Origin: Pedobacter cryoconitis
GTDB taxonomy: Bacteria; Bacteroidota; Bacteroidia; Sphingobacteriales; Sphingobacteriaceae
Reading direction: 5' to 3'
Length of the DNA stretch: 64,000 bases
Assembly: GCA_019352875.1 (NCBI GenBank)
Contig: JAAAFW010000006.1
Coordinates: 712,284-776,283 of the forward strand
The position numbers and the translations under genes were made by a program. Position 1 is the first letter of the stretch; each line of letters opens with the position of its first letter. Below are positions 9,357 to 17,887 of the stretch, piece after piece. The notes beneath the pieces were generated by a model. It did not search any database. It was not told the DNA's origin and was given only the letters and a program-made list of their open reading frames with translations.

Positions 9357-9977
9357 ATGGAACGCAGAGAACTCTTTACACGTATTTTCGGCTCTCAGCC
9401 TGCAAAAGCACCGGTAACCAGGGAGCCCGATCCGGTATTGGCGACTCCGGATTATCTAAATAAGGATGAAGCAGTAGTTTACGACAAAACCTGGTACGAT
9501 GTGCCTGAAAATGAAACTTTTGCTGCTGTGATAGCTAGTTCTTTTGGATTGGAATACAGGATGGAGGTCGTACCTGAACGGATCCAGGCGAGCGCCTTAT
9601 TTACAATGTATTTTAAGCGTTCCGGCGACAACGCTGCTGAGCCAGTCAGTTTCGGAATGAATGAAAATTATAGTCTTTTTATAAATGAAGAAATAGACAG
9701 CCGCCAGACAGATGCTGACAGCCTTTTCGGCGCCGTGCAGCTTGTCCTGACGGTTAACCCTCAGGCAGAAGGACGGGCGTACGTCAGCATAAAGCTTATT
9801 GATCATTATGGGTTAACGCTTGCTACATTAAAATCGTCAAAGTTTATGCTTTCTGACTGGGACGGTGAATTTTCGTCTGGCCCCGGTCTTTCATTAAAGC
9901 ACGATGTGGCGCCTGGCTGGAAAATCAGGATGTTACAAATCAAAGGTTATCAGAACAAACAAAACAATCTTATATAA
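9357..9977 (+). CDS. Unknown protein in operon with GH109 enzyme
   Basis: 206 aa, family not recognised. It opens MERRELFTRIFGS with no signal peptide or membrane segment, so it is probably cytoplasmic. The body alternates hydrophobic and charged residues as in a beta-rich fold (ALFTMYFKRSG, VQLVLTVNPQAEGRAYVSIKLIDHYG, SKFMLSDWDG). It ends 24 bp before the GH109 start and is the first gene after the operator pair, so it is probably co-transcribed with GH109 and LacI-controlled. The RR near the N-terminus is not followed by a hydrophobic stretch, so it is not a Tat signal. No function is proposed. Confidence 0.8.
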   Translation: MERRELFTRIFGSQPAKAPVTREPDPVLATPDYLNKDEAVVYDKTWYDVPENETFAAVIASSFGLEYRMEVVPERIQASALFTMYFKRSGDNAAEPVSFGMNENYSLFINEEIDSRQTDADSLFGAVQLVLTVNPQAEGRAYVSIKLIDHYGLTLATLKSSKFMLSDWDGEFSSGPGLSLKHDVAPGWKIRMLQIKGYQNKQNNLI

Positions 9978-10001
9978 TTTTTTATAGCTGAAAATAGAAC
10001 T

Positions 10002-11354
10002 ATGAACAGACGAGAATTTGTGGCTACAACCGGTCTGACAGCTGCCGCGCTGACGATGATGCCCGACCAGACACTCTTTGCGAATTATGCGGGTGAGAAA
10101 GTTAAAATCGCAATGATAGGTGTTGGTCTGCGTGGGCAAAACCACCTGGATCTATTATTGAAAAGGGATGATGTAGAAATAGTAGCAATCTGCGATGTTG
10201 AACCACGCATGCTGGAGATGGCTAAAAAGCTAATTACCAAAAGTGGTAAGCCGATGCCCAAAATCTATACGGGAGATAATAATGCCTGGAAAGATATGCT
10301 GCAGTTCAAGGGATTAAAATCTGTTATTATCTCAACTCCGTGGGAATGGCATAAACCGATGATCATTGGCTCACTGGAAGCAGGATTAAAATATGTAGCG
10401 ACTGAGGTAATGCTTGGTATCACCTTACAGGATCACTGGGACGTAGTGCATGCAGCTGAGAAACATCAGGCACATTTAATGATGCTGGAGAATGTTTGTT
10501 ACCGCAGAGATGTCCTGGCTGTATTAAATATGGTGAGACAGAATGTTTTTGGAGAGATACTGCATCTTCAGGGTGGATATCAGCATGATTTGAGAGAAGT
10601 GAAGTTTAATGACGGTATCAAGCCTTACGGTGGCGGTGTTGAATTTAATGAAAAAGGATTTTCTGAAGCAAAATGGAGAACTAACCATTCGGTTCACCGT
10701 AATGGTGAGCTCTATCCTACACATGGTATAGGGCCGGTCGCACAATGTATAAATATTAATAGGGGAAACAGATTTTTGAAAATCAACTCTTTTGCGACCA
10801 AAGCAAGAGGCCTGCATAAGTATATCGTAGATAATGGGGGTGAAAGCCATCCTAATGCAAAAGTAAATTTCAGATTGGGTGATATTGTCACTACGACATT
10901 AGATTGTGCAAACGGAGAAACGATTATACTTCAGCATGATACCAATTCTCCCAGACCATATTCTTTAGGGTTCCGTGTACAAGGAACTAATGGCCTGTGG
11001 ATGGATCTGAACAATAGTATCTATGTGGAAGGACAGAGCAAGCCTCACAAATGGGATGATGCAAAAGCATGGTTAGAAAAATACGACCATCCTCTTTGGA
11101 AGAAATATGGTAATGACGCACAGGGTGCCGGTCACGGTGGAATGGACTTTTTCGTTATACATGCCTTTATTGAGTCTGTTAAGCGGAATACTGAGACTCC
11201 GATGGATGTTTATGACGCAGCCGCCTGGAGTGCTATTACGCCATTAAGCGAGCAGTCGATAGAACTGGGTAATGAAACACTCGATTTTCCGGATTTCAGT
11301 GGTGGTAAATGGATGACCAGAAAACCTGTGTTTGCGCTAAACGACGATTATTAA
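10002..11354 (+). CDS. GH109 alpha-N-acetylgalactosaminidase (Gfo/Idh/MocA fold, Tat signal)
   Basis: 450 aa. The N-terminus MNRREFVATTGLTAAALTMM is Tat-like, and export of a folded NAD-containing enzyme by Tat fits this family. The Rossmann motif is KIAMIGVGLRGQNHLDLLL, then STPWEWHKP and MMLENVCYRRDVLAVLNMV. Family-specific stretches GELYPTHGIGP (Tyr and His expected near the active site), KARGLHKYI, GESHPNAKV, GAGHGGMD and the C-terminal FALNDDY follow my memory of the Elizabethkingia enzyme nearly throughout. GH109 cleaves terminal alpha-GalNAc, as on blood-group A antigen, by an NAD-dependent oxidation-elimination mechanism. It is followed by a terminator at 11376-11407. A substrate other than alpha-GalNAc is possible. 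Confidence 0.88.
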   Translation: MNRREFVATTGLTAAALTMMPDQTLFANYAGEKVKIAMIGVGLRGQNHLDLLLKRDDVEIVAICDVEPRMLEMAKKLITKSGKPMPKIYTGDNNAWKDMLQFKGLKSVIISTPWEWHKPMIIGSLEAGLKYVATEVMLGITLQDHWDVVHAAEKHQAHLMMLENVCYRRDVLAVLNMVRQNVFGEILHLQGGYQHDLREVKFNDGIKPYGGGVEFNEKGFSEAKWRTNHSVHRNGELYPTHGIGPVAQCININRGNRFLKINSFATKARGLHKYIVDNGGESHPNAKVNFRLGDIVTTTLDCANGETIILQHDTNSPRPYSLGFRVQGTNGLWMDLNNSIYVEGQSKPHKWDDAKAWLEKYDHPLWKKYGNDAQGAGHGGMDFFVIHAFIESVKRNTETPMDVYDAAAWSAITPLSEQSIELGNETLDFPDFSGGKWMTRKPVFALNDDY

Positions 11355-11375
11355 AATTCATTTTATGTTTTTAGA

Positions 11376-11407
11376 AGCAGGGGTCGCATGATACCCTGCT
11401 TTTTTTG
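11376..11407 (+). terminator. Intrinsic terminator after GH109
   Basis: AGCAGGG (11376-11382) pairs with CCCTGCT (11394-11400), followed by seven T. It lies 21 bp after the stop. Confidence 0.85.
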
Positions 11408-11467
11408 TGCCCAGTATTTATCGTAATCCGATAGTATCTGTTTCGTCATTGTATTGGACCTTGTTTG

Positions 11468-11553
11468 TAGAATCTTCGATTTTCCTTCGGTGTTTGTTCA
11501 ATTCCGATTGAAGGAACATCGAAGGAAGTCCGAAGGAACACCGAAGAAAGTGT
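11468..11553. repeat. 11-bp tandem repeats in an inverted arrangement
   Basis: Four tandem 11-bp units occur at 11510-11553 (GAAGGAACATC, GAAGGAAGTCC, GAAGGAACACC, GAAGAAAGTGT). Two full units and a partial one in the opposite orientation occur at 11468-11499 (GATTTTCCTTC, GGTGTTTGTTC). The halves can pair as a large imperfect hairpin. The period is not a multiple of three, and no gene overlaps. Confidence 0.7.
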
Positions 11554-11675
11554 GCATCAAATGTTAGCGAGACCCGAGTATGATACGGTTAACTCATGGT
11601 TAAAAATGAAGAGTGGTTCAACTTTGTAGCCTGGCCTTTTTGAGTTATTTATCCGGGTATTCTTAATGGGAATTT

Positions 11676-11683
11676 TATATTTG
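11676..11683 (+). promoter_or_regulatory. Promoter -7 element for the ClC gene
   Basis: TATATTTG matches the Bacteroidota TAnnTTTG element exactly and lies 44 bp before the ATG at 11728. The -33 region is poor (TTTA near 11648). Confidence 0.55.
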
Positions 11684-11727
11684 TGATGGATCGCCGGATA
11701 TTGTGATTCCGACATTAACTGCCTGCT

Positions 11728-13002
11728 ATGAAATCTTATTTCCCTGTATTGTATTCAGTGCCGTCTTTGCGTATTTTTTTTCGCTGGCTACTTCTGATTT
11801 GCTGTATTTCGGTAGCTACAGGTTTAATCGTCTCGCTCTTTCTGGTTTTACTTCATAGTGTGACGCTGTTCAGGTTTTCCCATCCGTGGCTACTTTATTT
11901 ATTACCGCTCGCGGGTATACTGATTCATTATATTTATCAGACTGTCGGGAAATCTTCGGAGAAAGGAAATGACCTTATTTTGGAGGAAATTCACCGTCCG
12001 GTGGGAAGTATGACCTGGAAAATGGCACCGGTAATTTTGATCAGTACTTTGATTACACATCTTTTTGGCGGTTCAGCCGGCCGTGAAGGAACGGCGGTCC
12101 AAATAGGCGGAAGTATAGCTTCGGTTTTCGGGAAATGGTTTAATATGTCTGGAAGGGACACCAAAACAGTGTTGATAGCCGGAATCGCGGCAGGTTTTGG
12201 AGCTGTATTCGGAACGCCGCTTACAGGTGCTATCTTTGCGATTGAGGTGCTCACACTAGGTAAGCTCCACTATAAACATTTTCCGGCAGCCTTACTAGCC
12301 AGTATGGTAGGACATTTTACCGTAATGACCTTACAAGTACATCATACCGGCTACCAGATAGGCAGTCTTCCAGCTGAATTCTATTATTTATCTGGAAGAC
12401 TTGCATTTAGCTGGTTGCTTTTGAGTAAAGTAATGCTGGCTGCTGTTGTTTTCGGACTGGTGAGTATGTTGTTCATTAAATTAGGTCATGGTATCAAGCA
12501 AGTGATCTCAGGTGCTGTTCAAAGAAAGTGGCTTATACCTGTGATAGGCGGACTTACAATAATCTTATTGACAGTTATATTAGGCAAACCGGATTTCCTG
12601 GGATTAGGGGTAGAATCACCTTATCCGGGTGCGGTGACTTTGCCATCTGCATTTTCATATGGTGGGGCAGATACATGGAGCTGGTTATGGAAAACAATCT
12701 ATACTGCAATTACACTGGCGACAGGCTTCAAAGGGGGAGAGGTTACGCCATTATTCTATATCGGAGCAACTCTCGGAAATACGCTTGCCCAGTTGTTACA
12801 GGCGCCGGAAAGTCTTTTTGCAGCGATCGGCTTTATAGCTGTTTTTGCAGGTGCAACGAAGACACCACTCGCCTGCACCGTTATGGGACTTGAACTATTC
12901 GGAGTATCATATGTGCTTTTTTTCGCCACTGGCTGTATAATAGCTTTTTTGTGTAGCGGAAGAACAGGTATTTATAAAGCGCAAAGGAATAATAGGGGAT
13001 AA
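11728..13002 (+). CDS. ClC-family chloride channel/antiporter
   Basis: 424 aa with about ten hydrophobic helices. The ClC selectivity-filter signatures are present: GGSAGREGTAVQIGGSIAS (the GREGP equivalent, with Thr in place of Pro), GFGAVFGTPLTGAIFAIEV, and GFKGGEVTPLFYIGATLGN. No C-terminal CBS domains follow, so this is the short form. It would move chloride or another small anion such as fluoride across the inner membrane; channel versus antiporter cannot be decided. It is monocistronic, with its own -7 element, and no related neighbours. Confidence 0.93.
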   Translation: MKSYFPVLYSVPSLRIFFRWLLLICCISVATGLIVSLFLVLLHSVTLFRFSHPWLLYLLPLAGILIHYIYQTVGKSSEKGNDLILEEIHRPVGSMTWKMAPVILISTLITHLFGGSAGREGTAVQIGGSIASVFGKWFNMSGRDTKTVLIAGIAAGFGAVFGTPLTGAIFAIEVLTLGKLHYKHFPAALLASMVGHFTVMTLQVHHTGYQIGSLPAEFYYLSGRLAFSWLLLSKVMLAAVVFGLVSMLFIKLGHGIKQVISGAVQRKWLIPVIGGLTIILLTVILGKPDFLGLGVESPYPGAVTLPSAFSYGGADTWSWLWKTIYTAITLATGFKGGEVTPLFYIGATLGNTLAQLLQAPESLFAAIGFIAVFAGATKTPLACTVMGLELFGVSYVLFFATGCIIAFLCSGRTGIYKAQRNNRG

Positions 13003-13135
13003 ATTTCCACGGTGTGTCCTTTTAAATCCCTGAATTATGTAGAAATAATTTTGTTTTCAGCTATATCTGATGGAAATTTCCAGCAGTCAATATGAAGGAG
13101 CTAAGCTGGTGTAATACCAGTCTGGCGTGATGATT

Positions 13136-13510
13136 TTATTTAATTGTGATCTTGAAGTTATTGATTTTATAAGCGCCGCTCTCTAAGGCACTCAACTCAT
13201 TGGAGATCATTCTGCCATAAGCATCAAATACTATAAGCCTGACCTTTTGCTGCTTTTTAGCATTTATAGTGGTTTTAAGGTCGATATCGGATACGTAACT
13301 GAACTTAATATCTTGATTATCGGTGATATTGAAACTTTGAGAATTGTTTAAAACTGTATAATTGAACCGGCATTCCGAACATTCTATTCGGATTACTCCA
13401 TCTTTTGAGAAGATGGCATTAGACAGGGGATCCATAGTGGAATCTTTTTTACAACTCGTAAAAAACAGGGGTAAAAGCAGGCCGAAAAGGATAAACTTGC
13501 AGTTATTCAT
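13136..13510 (-). CDS. Small lipoprotein at the end of the signalling operon
   Basis: 124 aa. The signal peptide has a lipobox (LFFTSC-KK), giving a lipid-anchored periplasmic protein. The mature part is beta-rich (IRIECSECRFNYTVLNN, KQQKVRLIVFDAYGRMISN) and has a CSEC pair of cysteines. No family was recognised. It starts 29 bp after the receiver gene and is probably the sixth gene of the operon starting at 19027. Its role is unknown; a surface sensor or accessory is only a guess from position. Confidence 0.75.
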   Translation of the reverse strand: MNNCKFILFGLLLPLFFTSCKKDSTMDPLSNAIFSKDGVIRIECSECRFNYTVLNNSQSFNITDNQDIKFSYVSDIDLKTTINAKKQQKVRLIVFDAYGRMISNELSALESGAYKINNFKITIK

Positions 13511-13539
13511 ATAACTGTTAAGGCAGGAATAATGCCATT

Positions 13540-13953
13540 CTAGCTTCTATCGCCAGCCAATTTTTTGAGTTCTGCCAGTTGAAGAGGTTTCTTCATGAGT
13601 TTGATAACATGAGGATTCGCTTCTGCACGCTGTATATCTCCAAAGTCGAGTGTTGAAGAGAGCATAGCAATTGCGCATTTTTCCTTAAAAGCCGAAGGGA
13701 ATTTTTTATAATGTTCGAGGAATTCGAAACCATCCATTTCCGGCATTTGTATATCAAGTAGAATAAGAGTAGGCAGTTTATCAGCCTGGTTCGCTAAAGA
13801 GCTAAAATAGTGAAGTGCTTCCTGACCCGATTTACAGGCTATGATCTCGGAAAACATGCCGGTTAATTCGATGAGTTTACTATTGATTTTCAAATCAATA
13901 ATATTATCATCAATCAACATAATTATCGATTTTGTATTCAGATTAGCTGGCAT
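13540..13953 (-). CDS. Stand-alone CheY-like response regulator
   Basis: 137 aa, a single receiver domain. It has the acidic pair in IMLIDDNIID, the phospho-acceptor Asp in TLILLDIQMPEMDGFEF, Ser in AMLSS, and Lys in KLMKKPL. No output domain is present. It overlaps the upstream hybrid kinase gene by 11 bp, which implies translational coupling, so the hybrid kinase or the 7TMR kinase upstream is the likely phosphodonor. Output must be by protein contact or onward phosphotransfer. Confidence 0.92.
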   Translation of the reverse strand: MPANLNTKSIIMLIDDNIIDLKINSKLIELTGMFSEIIACKSGQEALHYFSSLANQADKLPTLILLDIQMPEMDGFEFLEHYKKFPSAFKEKCAIAMLSSTLDFGDIQRAEANPHVIKLMKKPLQLAELKKLAGDRS

Positions 13954-15022
13954 TTGGGATATTGATTTTAAATGTCGTACCCTGGTTAACTGCTGAACTG
14001 ACGCTTATTGTACCACCTATTTTGTTCAGGGCTTCTTTGACAATAAACAGACCTAACCCACTTCCTTTATTATTTTTAGCTTTGAAAAATTGTGTAAATA
14101 TCTTATCCAGATGTTCATTCAATATACCCAGGCCATTGTCTTTGATAATAATTTCGGCAGAAATCATAGAAACATGGATTGAGATGTCAACCAGTTTTGT
14201 AACTGCTTCTTCTTTTTGATATTTGATGGCATTTGAAATCAGGTTGCCCAAAATAACTTCTATCCGGAAAGTATCTCCGTAAAAAGGTTCCGTCTGGTTA
14301 ATGCTCACGTTAAATTTGGTGTCCAAATCATTTGGTGAATATTCCAGTATAATTTCGTCTACCAGCTTCGGGAAATTGATCTCTGCCTTGTCGGAAAGAT
14401 TTTTGTTGTTTTTATAATATTGGAGTGTTTTCTGAATATAATAATCGAGTTTCACAGAACAGGATTCAATGAGCTCCCAGTACTCGCCGCTAGAGTTAAA
14501 AAGACCTTCCATCTTAACCAGGTTCACGATGCCGATTACTGAAACCAGCGGTGCCCGGAGTTCGTGGGATATACTGTAAATAAACCTGTTTAATTCGTCA
14601 TTTGTCTTCTCTAGCTCCCTTACTTTATTACGCAGGTCTATCTTCGCTTTATAGGCATCGTGTGCATTCTTAATAGAATTATGAAGTTCAAGATCGTTCC
14701 AAGGCTTGGTAATGTATCTGTAGATATCTCCATGATTGATTGCATCTGCAAGGGCAGTTATATCCGTATATCCGGTTAAAAGGATGCGGATAGGGTCGGG
14801 GTAGTTCCTGGAAATGCTTTTAAAGAATTCAACTCCGGTTGTCTCCGGCATTTTCTGATCGGCAATAATTACCTCTACAGAGATATTTTGAAGAATCTTC
14901 AGGCCTTCGGCTGCAGAAATCGCTGTGTAGATTTCATACTGCCGTCTGAAACTTGCCTTAAATGCGAGTAAATTATTTTCCTCGTCATCGATATACAGAA
15001 CTTTTACCGGAGAGCTGGTCAT
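13943..15022 (-). CDS. Receiver-histidine kinase hybrid, soluble
   Basis: 359 aa, no membrane segment. It has a receiver domain at about 1-125 (VLYIDDEENN, VIIADQKMPETTG, YITKPW) of the RpfG/HupR-like type. A coiled linker leads to HisKA with the phospho-acceptor His in SISHELRAPLVSVIGIVNLV (about 155), then an ATPase domain (NLISNAIKYQ, DNGLGI, GSGLGLFIVKEAL). The receiver at its N-terminus suggests it is switched by the 7TMR kinase one base upstream. Its receiver closely resembles the divergent receiver at 19151, which suggests duplication or a shared donor. Confidence 0.94.
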   Translation of the reverse strand: MTSSPVKVLYIDDEENNLLAFKASFRRQYEIYTAISAAEGLKILQNISVEVIIADQKMPETTGVEFFKSISRNYPDPIRILLTGYTDITALADAINHGDIYRYITKPWNDLELHNSIKNAHDAYKAKIDLRNKVRELEKTNDELNRFIYSISHELRAPLVSVIGIVNLVKMEGLFNSSGEYWELIESCSVKLDYYIQKTLQYYKNNKNLSDKAEINFPKLVDEIILEYSPNDLDTKFNVSINQTEPFYGDTFRIEVILGNLISNAIKYQKEEAVTKLVDISIHVSMISAEIIIKDNGLGILNEHLDKIFTQFFKAKNNKGSGLGLFIVKEALNKIGGTISVSSAVNQGTTFKINIPNAS

Positions 15023-15023
15023 A

Positions 15024-17180
15024 TTAAACTATGTTAACAGGCAATGTGATTATAAATTCAGAACCAGAATTTACGCTTGTGATCACTTCGATATTTCCCT
15101 TGTGTTTCTCAATAATACTAAAAACTATTGACAAACCTAAGCCTGTTCCCTCTCCAACCTCTTTAGTGGTGAAAAAAGGTTCAAATATCTTCTGTTTGAT
15201 CTCTTCTGTCATCCCGGGTCCCGTGTCACGAATACTTATTTGAACTGAATCTCCCATGTCCTTTGTCGTAATACAAAGCTGCTCTTTCCTAGGACTGTCT
15301 TTTTTCATTTTAATAGCCTGAATAGCATTAGTAATCAGATTCATGAAAACCTGATTAATCTTGCCAGGAAGGCATTCGACCTGAGGTAAGGTATGTAAAT
15401 CTTTAATTACTTCAATGTTTTCAGGAATCGTACTTCTTAGTAAAATCAGCGTTGATTCCAGTCCTTCATTGATATCTACTGGTTTGGTGTCGCTTTCATC
15501 CAGTCTGCTGAAGTTTTTCAGACTTCTGATTATTTCTGCTGTTCTGTTGGCACCATCACCAATCCCCGATAGCAAAGAATTAATCTCAGTTTTGATATAT
15601 TCAAGGTCTATCTGTCTTTTGAAACCAGCTACTTCATCCAGTTGTAAAGCAATATCTTTTTCAGGATCAATTTGTTCGTATTTAGCAATCACATCATAAA
15701 GATCGTTAATGTCCATTCTCAACGGTTTTATATTAGAGGTGACAAAATTTATGGGATTATTGATCTCATGAGCGATACCCGCTGTCAACTGTCCAAGACC
15801 AGCCATTTTTTCTGCATCCACTAATTGCGACTGTGCCTCTTTCAGGTCTTTTAATGTGTCGTTTAAGGCGTAGTTAGATTTTTGCAGCTCCTCTGTCCGT
15901 ATGTTAACCTGAGTCTCCAGTTCTATGTTCTGCTCTCTGATAAGGCGTTCATTTTCTTTGGATATCTGCAGTGCCTGTTCCTGCGACTGTTCTTTATCTT
16001 TACGGTAAATATTGATTTTGTCTGCCAGCGCAAATGAGAGTAAGGTGATTTGTATAACTGAACCAATCTCAAGAATATAAGAGGTAAACATGTTGTAAGG
16101 AACCACATTGAAATTCCGCAATACAAATATGACTACTGCGAGCAGGAAGATGGTATAAGCGATCAGGAAAAATAATGCTGGTCTGGATCCTTTTCTTCTG
16201 ATCGCATTTGCCACAAAGAGAAAATAAAGAGATCCCAGCAAAGCAAGGGTCTGCAGTGACTTGATACTTTGGGTATGATATCCGCTAAACCACACCGATA
16301 ATGTGATAATGTACAGACCGATAAAAAACAATATTCCATTATGCAGGACCGGGGTGTTTTTTTTGGTCTGCAGAAAACGAATAAGAAAAAGAGCGGTAGT
16401 AATTCCGGAGAAAAAAGGTACAAGAACAGAGCTGTTGATCGCCAGCCACGGGCTTCCCGGCCACAGATACTTAAATGCGTACCCCTGAAAAGTCGCTTGC
16501 GTAAGGCCTACAAAGAAGATATATATGATATAAAATAAATAACTGGAATCTTTAACAGTGAAACTTATAAACAGGTTATACAAGATCATTATGAGTATAA
16601 TTCCAGCATACAGACCAAAAAGAATATTCCTGTTATTATCGTCTACAAGTATACTTCTGGAGGTTCCCAGATAAACAGGAAGCTGAATCTGATCGGTTGA
16701 ACTTACTTGTACATAAAACGTCTTTTGACCGCCCAGCGGAATACTTACAGGGAAAAGGTAATTGGCATTAAGAACGAGTCTGTCACTGAACTTTTTGTAC
16801 TTTCCAAGGTGTACAGATTCAGTAAATCCATTCTTTTCCTGCTGATAAAGTACCAGGCTATCTAATGCAGGTTGTGCGACTACCAGCATCAGATCTTTCG
16901 ATTTACTAGTGTTTTGGACTGTAAAGCGGATCCATACGCGGTCTGAAGTGATCCCTATATTAGGGACGGCCTGATCAAGATAATTGAATTTTTTTTTAAG
17001 AATTTTATCGAAACTGAGCATGCAGCCTGGGTCTCGAAAAAGAAAGATGCCCTTCTCCATACGCAGTATGCGCTGATCATCAGAGAAATTTAAAATGCTA
17101 TCCTGACCGGAAGCGGCAATGGCAGATTGACCGGATATCAGCAGGATAAAACAGATCAGGATTCTTTTAAACAGGGTCAT
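15024..17180 (-). CDS. 7TMR-DISM sensor histidine kinase
   Basis: 718 aa. A signal peptide (about 1-22) precedes a periplasmic beta-sandwich of the 7TMR-DISMED2 type (about 30-160, with DRVWIRFTVQNTSKS). Seven hydrophobic helices follow (about 185-385, 7TMR-DISM_7TM), then a coiled coil (about 390-455), HisKA (MAGLGQLTAGIAHEINNPIN, His about 469) and ATPase (NLITNAIQAI, DTGPGMT, GTGLGLSIV). DISMED2 domains are predicted carbohydrate or small-molecule binders. The start overlaps the GNAT-like gene by 14 bp. Its physical coupling to biosynthesis-like genes suggests it may sense a related molecule, which is inference. Confidence 0.95.
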   Translation of the reverse strand: MTLFKRILICFILLISGQSAIAASGQDSILNFSDDQRILRMEKGIFLFRDPGCMLSFDKILKKKFNYLDQAVPNIGITSDRVWIRFTVQNTSKSKDLMLVVAQPALDSLVLYQQEKNGFTESVHLGKYKKFSDRLVLNANYLFPVSIPLGGQKTFYVQVSSTDQIQLPVYLGTSRSILVDDNNRNILFGLYAGIILIMILYNLFISFTVKDSSYLFYIIYIFFVGLTQATFQGYAFKYLWPGSPWLAINSSVLVPFFSGITTALFLIRFLQTKKNTPVLHNGILFFIGLYIITLSVWFSGYHTQSIKSLQTLALLGSLYFLFVANAIRRKGSRPALFFLIAYTIFLLAVVIFVLRNFNVVPYNMFTSYILEIGSVIQITLLSFALADKINIYRKDKEQSQEQALQISKENERLIREQNIELETQVNIRTEELQKSNYALNDTLKDLKEAQSQLVDAEKMAGLGQLTAGIAHEINNPINFVTSNIKPLRMDINDLYDVIAKYEQIDPEKDIALQLDEVAGFKRQIDLEYIKTEINSLLSGIGDGANRTAEIIRSLKNFSRLDESDTKPVDINEGLESTLILLRSTIPENIEVIKDLHTLPQVECLPGKINQVFMNLITNAIQAIKMKKDSPRKEQLCITTKDMGDSVQISIRDTGPGMTEEIKQKIFEPFFTTKEVGEGTGLGLSIVFSIIEKHKGNIEVITSVNSGSEFIITLPVNIV

Positions 17181-17874
17181 TCAAATTTGGAATGGTTAAA
17201 TTATATTCTAGCTGATAAATACCTTTTGGTCCTCTCTCTTCGAGCACCTGTGTTGGATTGTCCCTGAGCGATAATATTTTGATCCGCTCAGACTCATCGG
17301 CGTTACTCAGGTCTTCGGGATTACGTAAGCGCATCGCAGTAGCCACCAGGTCATCTTTTGGATAGTAGAACAGGCCGTTATTACCTAAGGTGGTTTCCAC
17401 TACACAGCCCACTCTTTTACCCATACGTACAGTCGCGGGGGCACAAAGTACAAAAAGACTGACAACAGGTAATTTAGCGGCTAGTACTGAACCAACACGC
17501 GCCAGTACATGGCTTCCGATTCCCATTCCGGCGACTTCTCTTGAATTCCATAATCCACAAAGTTCACAGGTGCCGCCACGATCCTCATCTTCTTTGATCA
17601 TATCGTAGACTTTGGGGTCATATTTCCCGATAGCACTTGCGATAGGTAAATCATACTTATCGGATTTGAGCTGTATTCGTGCTCCGCCGTATACGAATTT
17701 TGTTTCTTTATCTTCAACCAGAATGACCATGGTTTTCGGATCATCTACCCAATCTTGTCTGTTAGAGGTAATTTGTGTGATTCCGTAAATTTCCAGTAGT
17801 CTTTTGTGGCCAACAATAAATTTTGAGCATGCCTCGGGATCGTCCGGAGCTCGGAATGTTCTGATATGTATCAT
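17167..17874 (-). CDS. GNAT-like acyltransferase of unknown substrate
   Basis: 235 aa, soluble. The N-terminal MIHIRTFRAPDD, a beta-beta-alpha layout and CELCGLWNSREVAGMGIGSHVLARVG (split here as CELCGLWNSR and GMGIGSHVLA) resemble the acetyl/acyl-CoA-binding core of GNAT enzymes. The spacing DDPKTMVILVED, YGGARIQL, then CELCGLW is faintly like acyl-homoserine-lactone synthases (LuxI), where a GGxRL strand precedes an ExxRF strand; this is a weak visual impression. It sits between a ThiF/E1-like gene (13 bp upstream) and the 7TMR kinase (14-bp overlap). Substrate and product are unknown. Confidence 0.7.
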   Translation of the reverse strand: MIHIRTFRAPDDPEACSKFIVGHKRLLEIYGITQITSNRQDWVDDPKTMVILVEDKETKFVYGGARIQLKSDKYDLPIASAIGKYDPKVYDMIKEDEDRGGTCELCGLWNSREVAGMGIGSHVLARVGSVLAAKLPVVSLFVLCAPATVRMGKRVGCVVETTLGNNGLFYYPKDDLVATAMRLRNPEDLSNADESERIKILSLRDNPTQVLEERGPKGIYQLEYNLTIPNLNDPV

Positions 17875-17887
17875 TGCTTGCCAGTTT

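Noticed and set aside
11468..11553. CRISPR array
   Set aside because: The units are 11 bp, contiguous and without spacers, and no cas gene is present.
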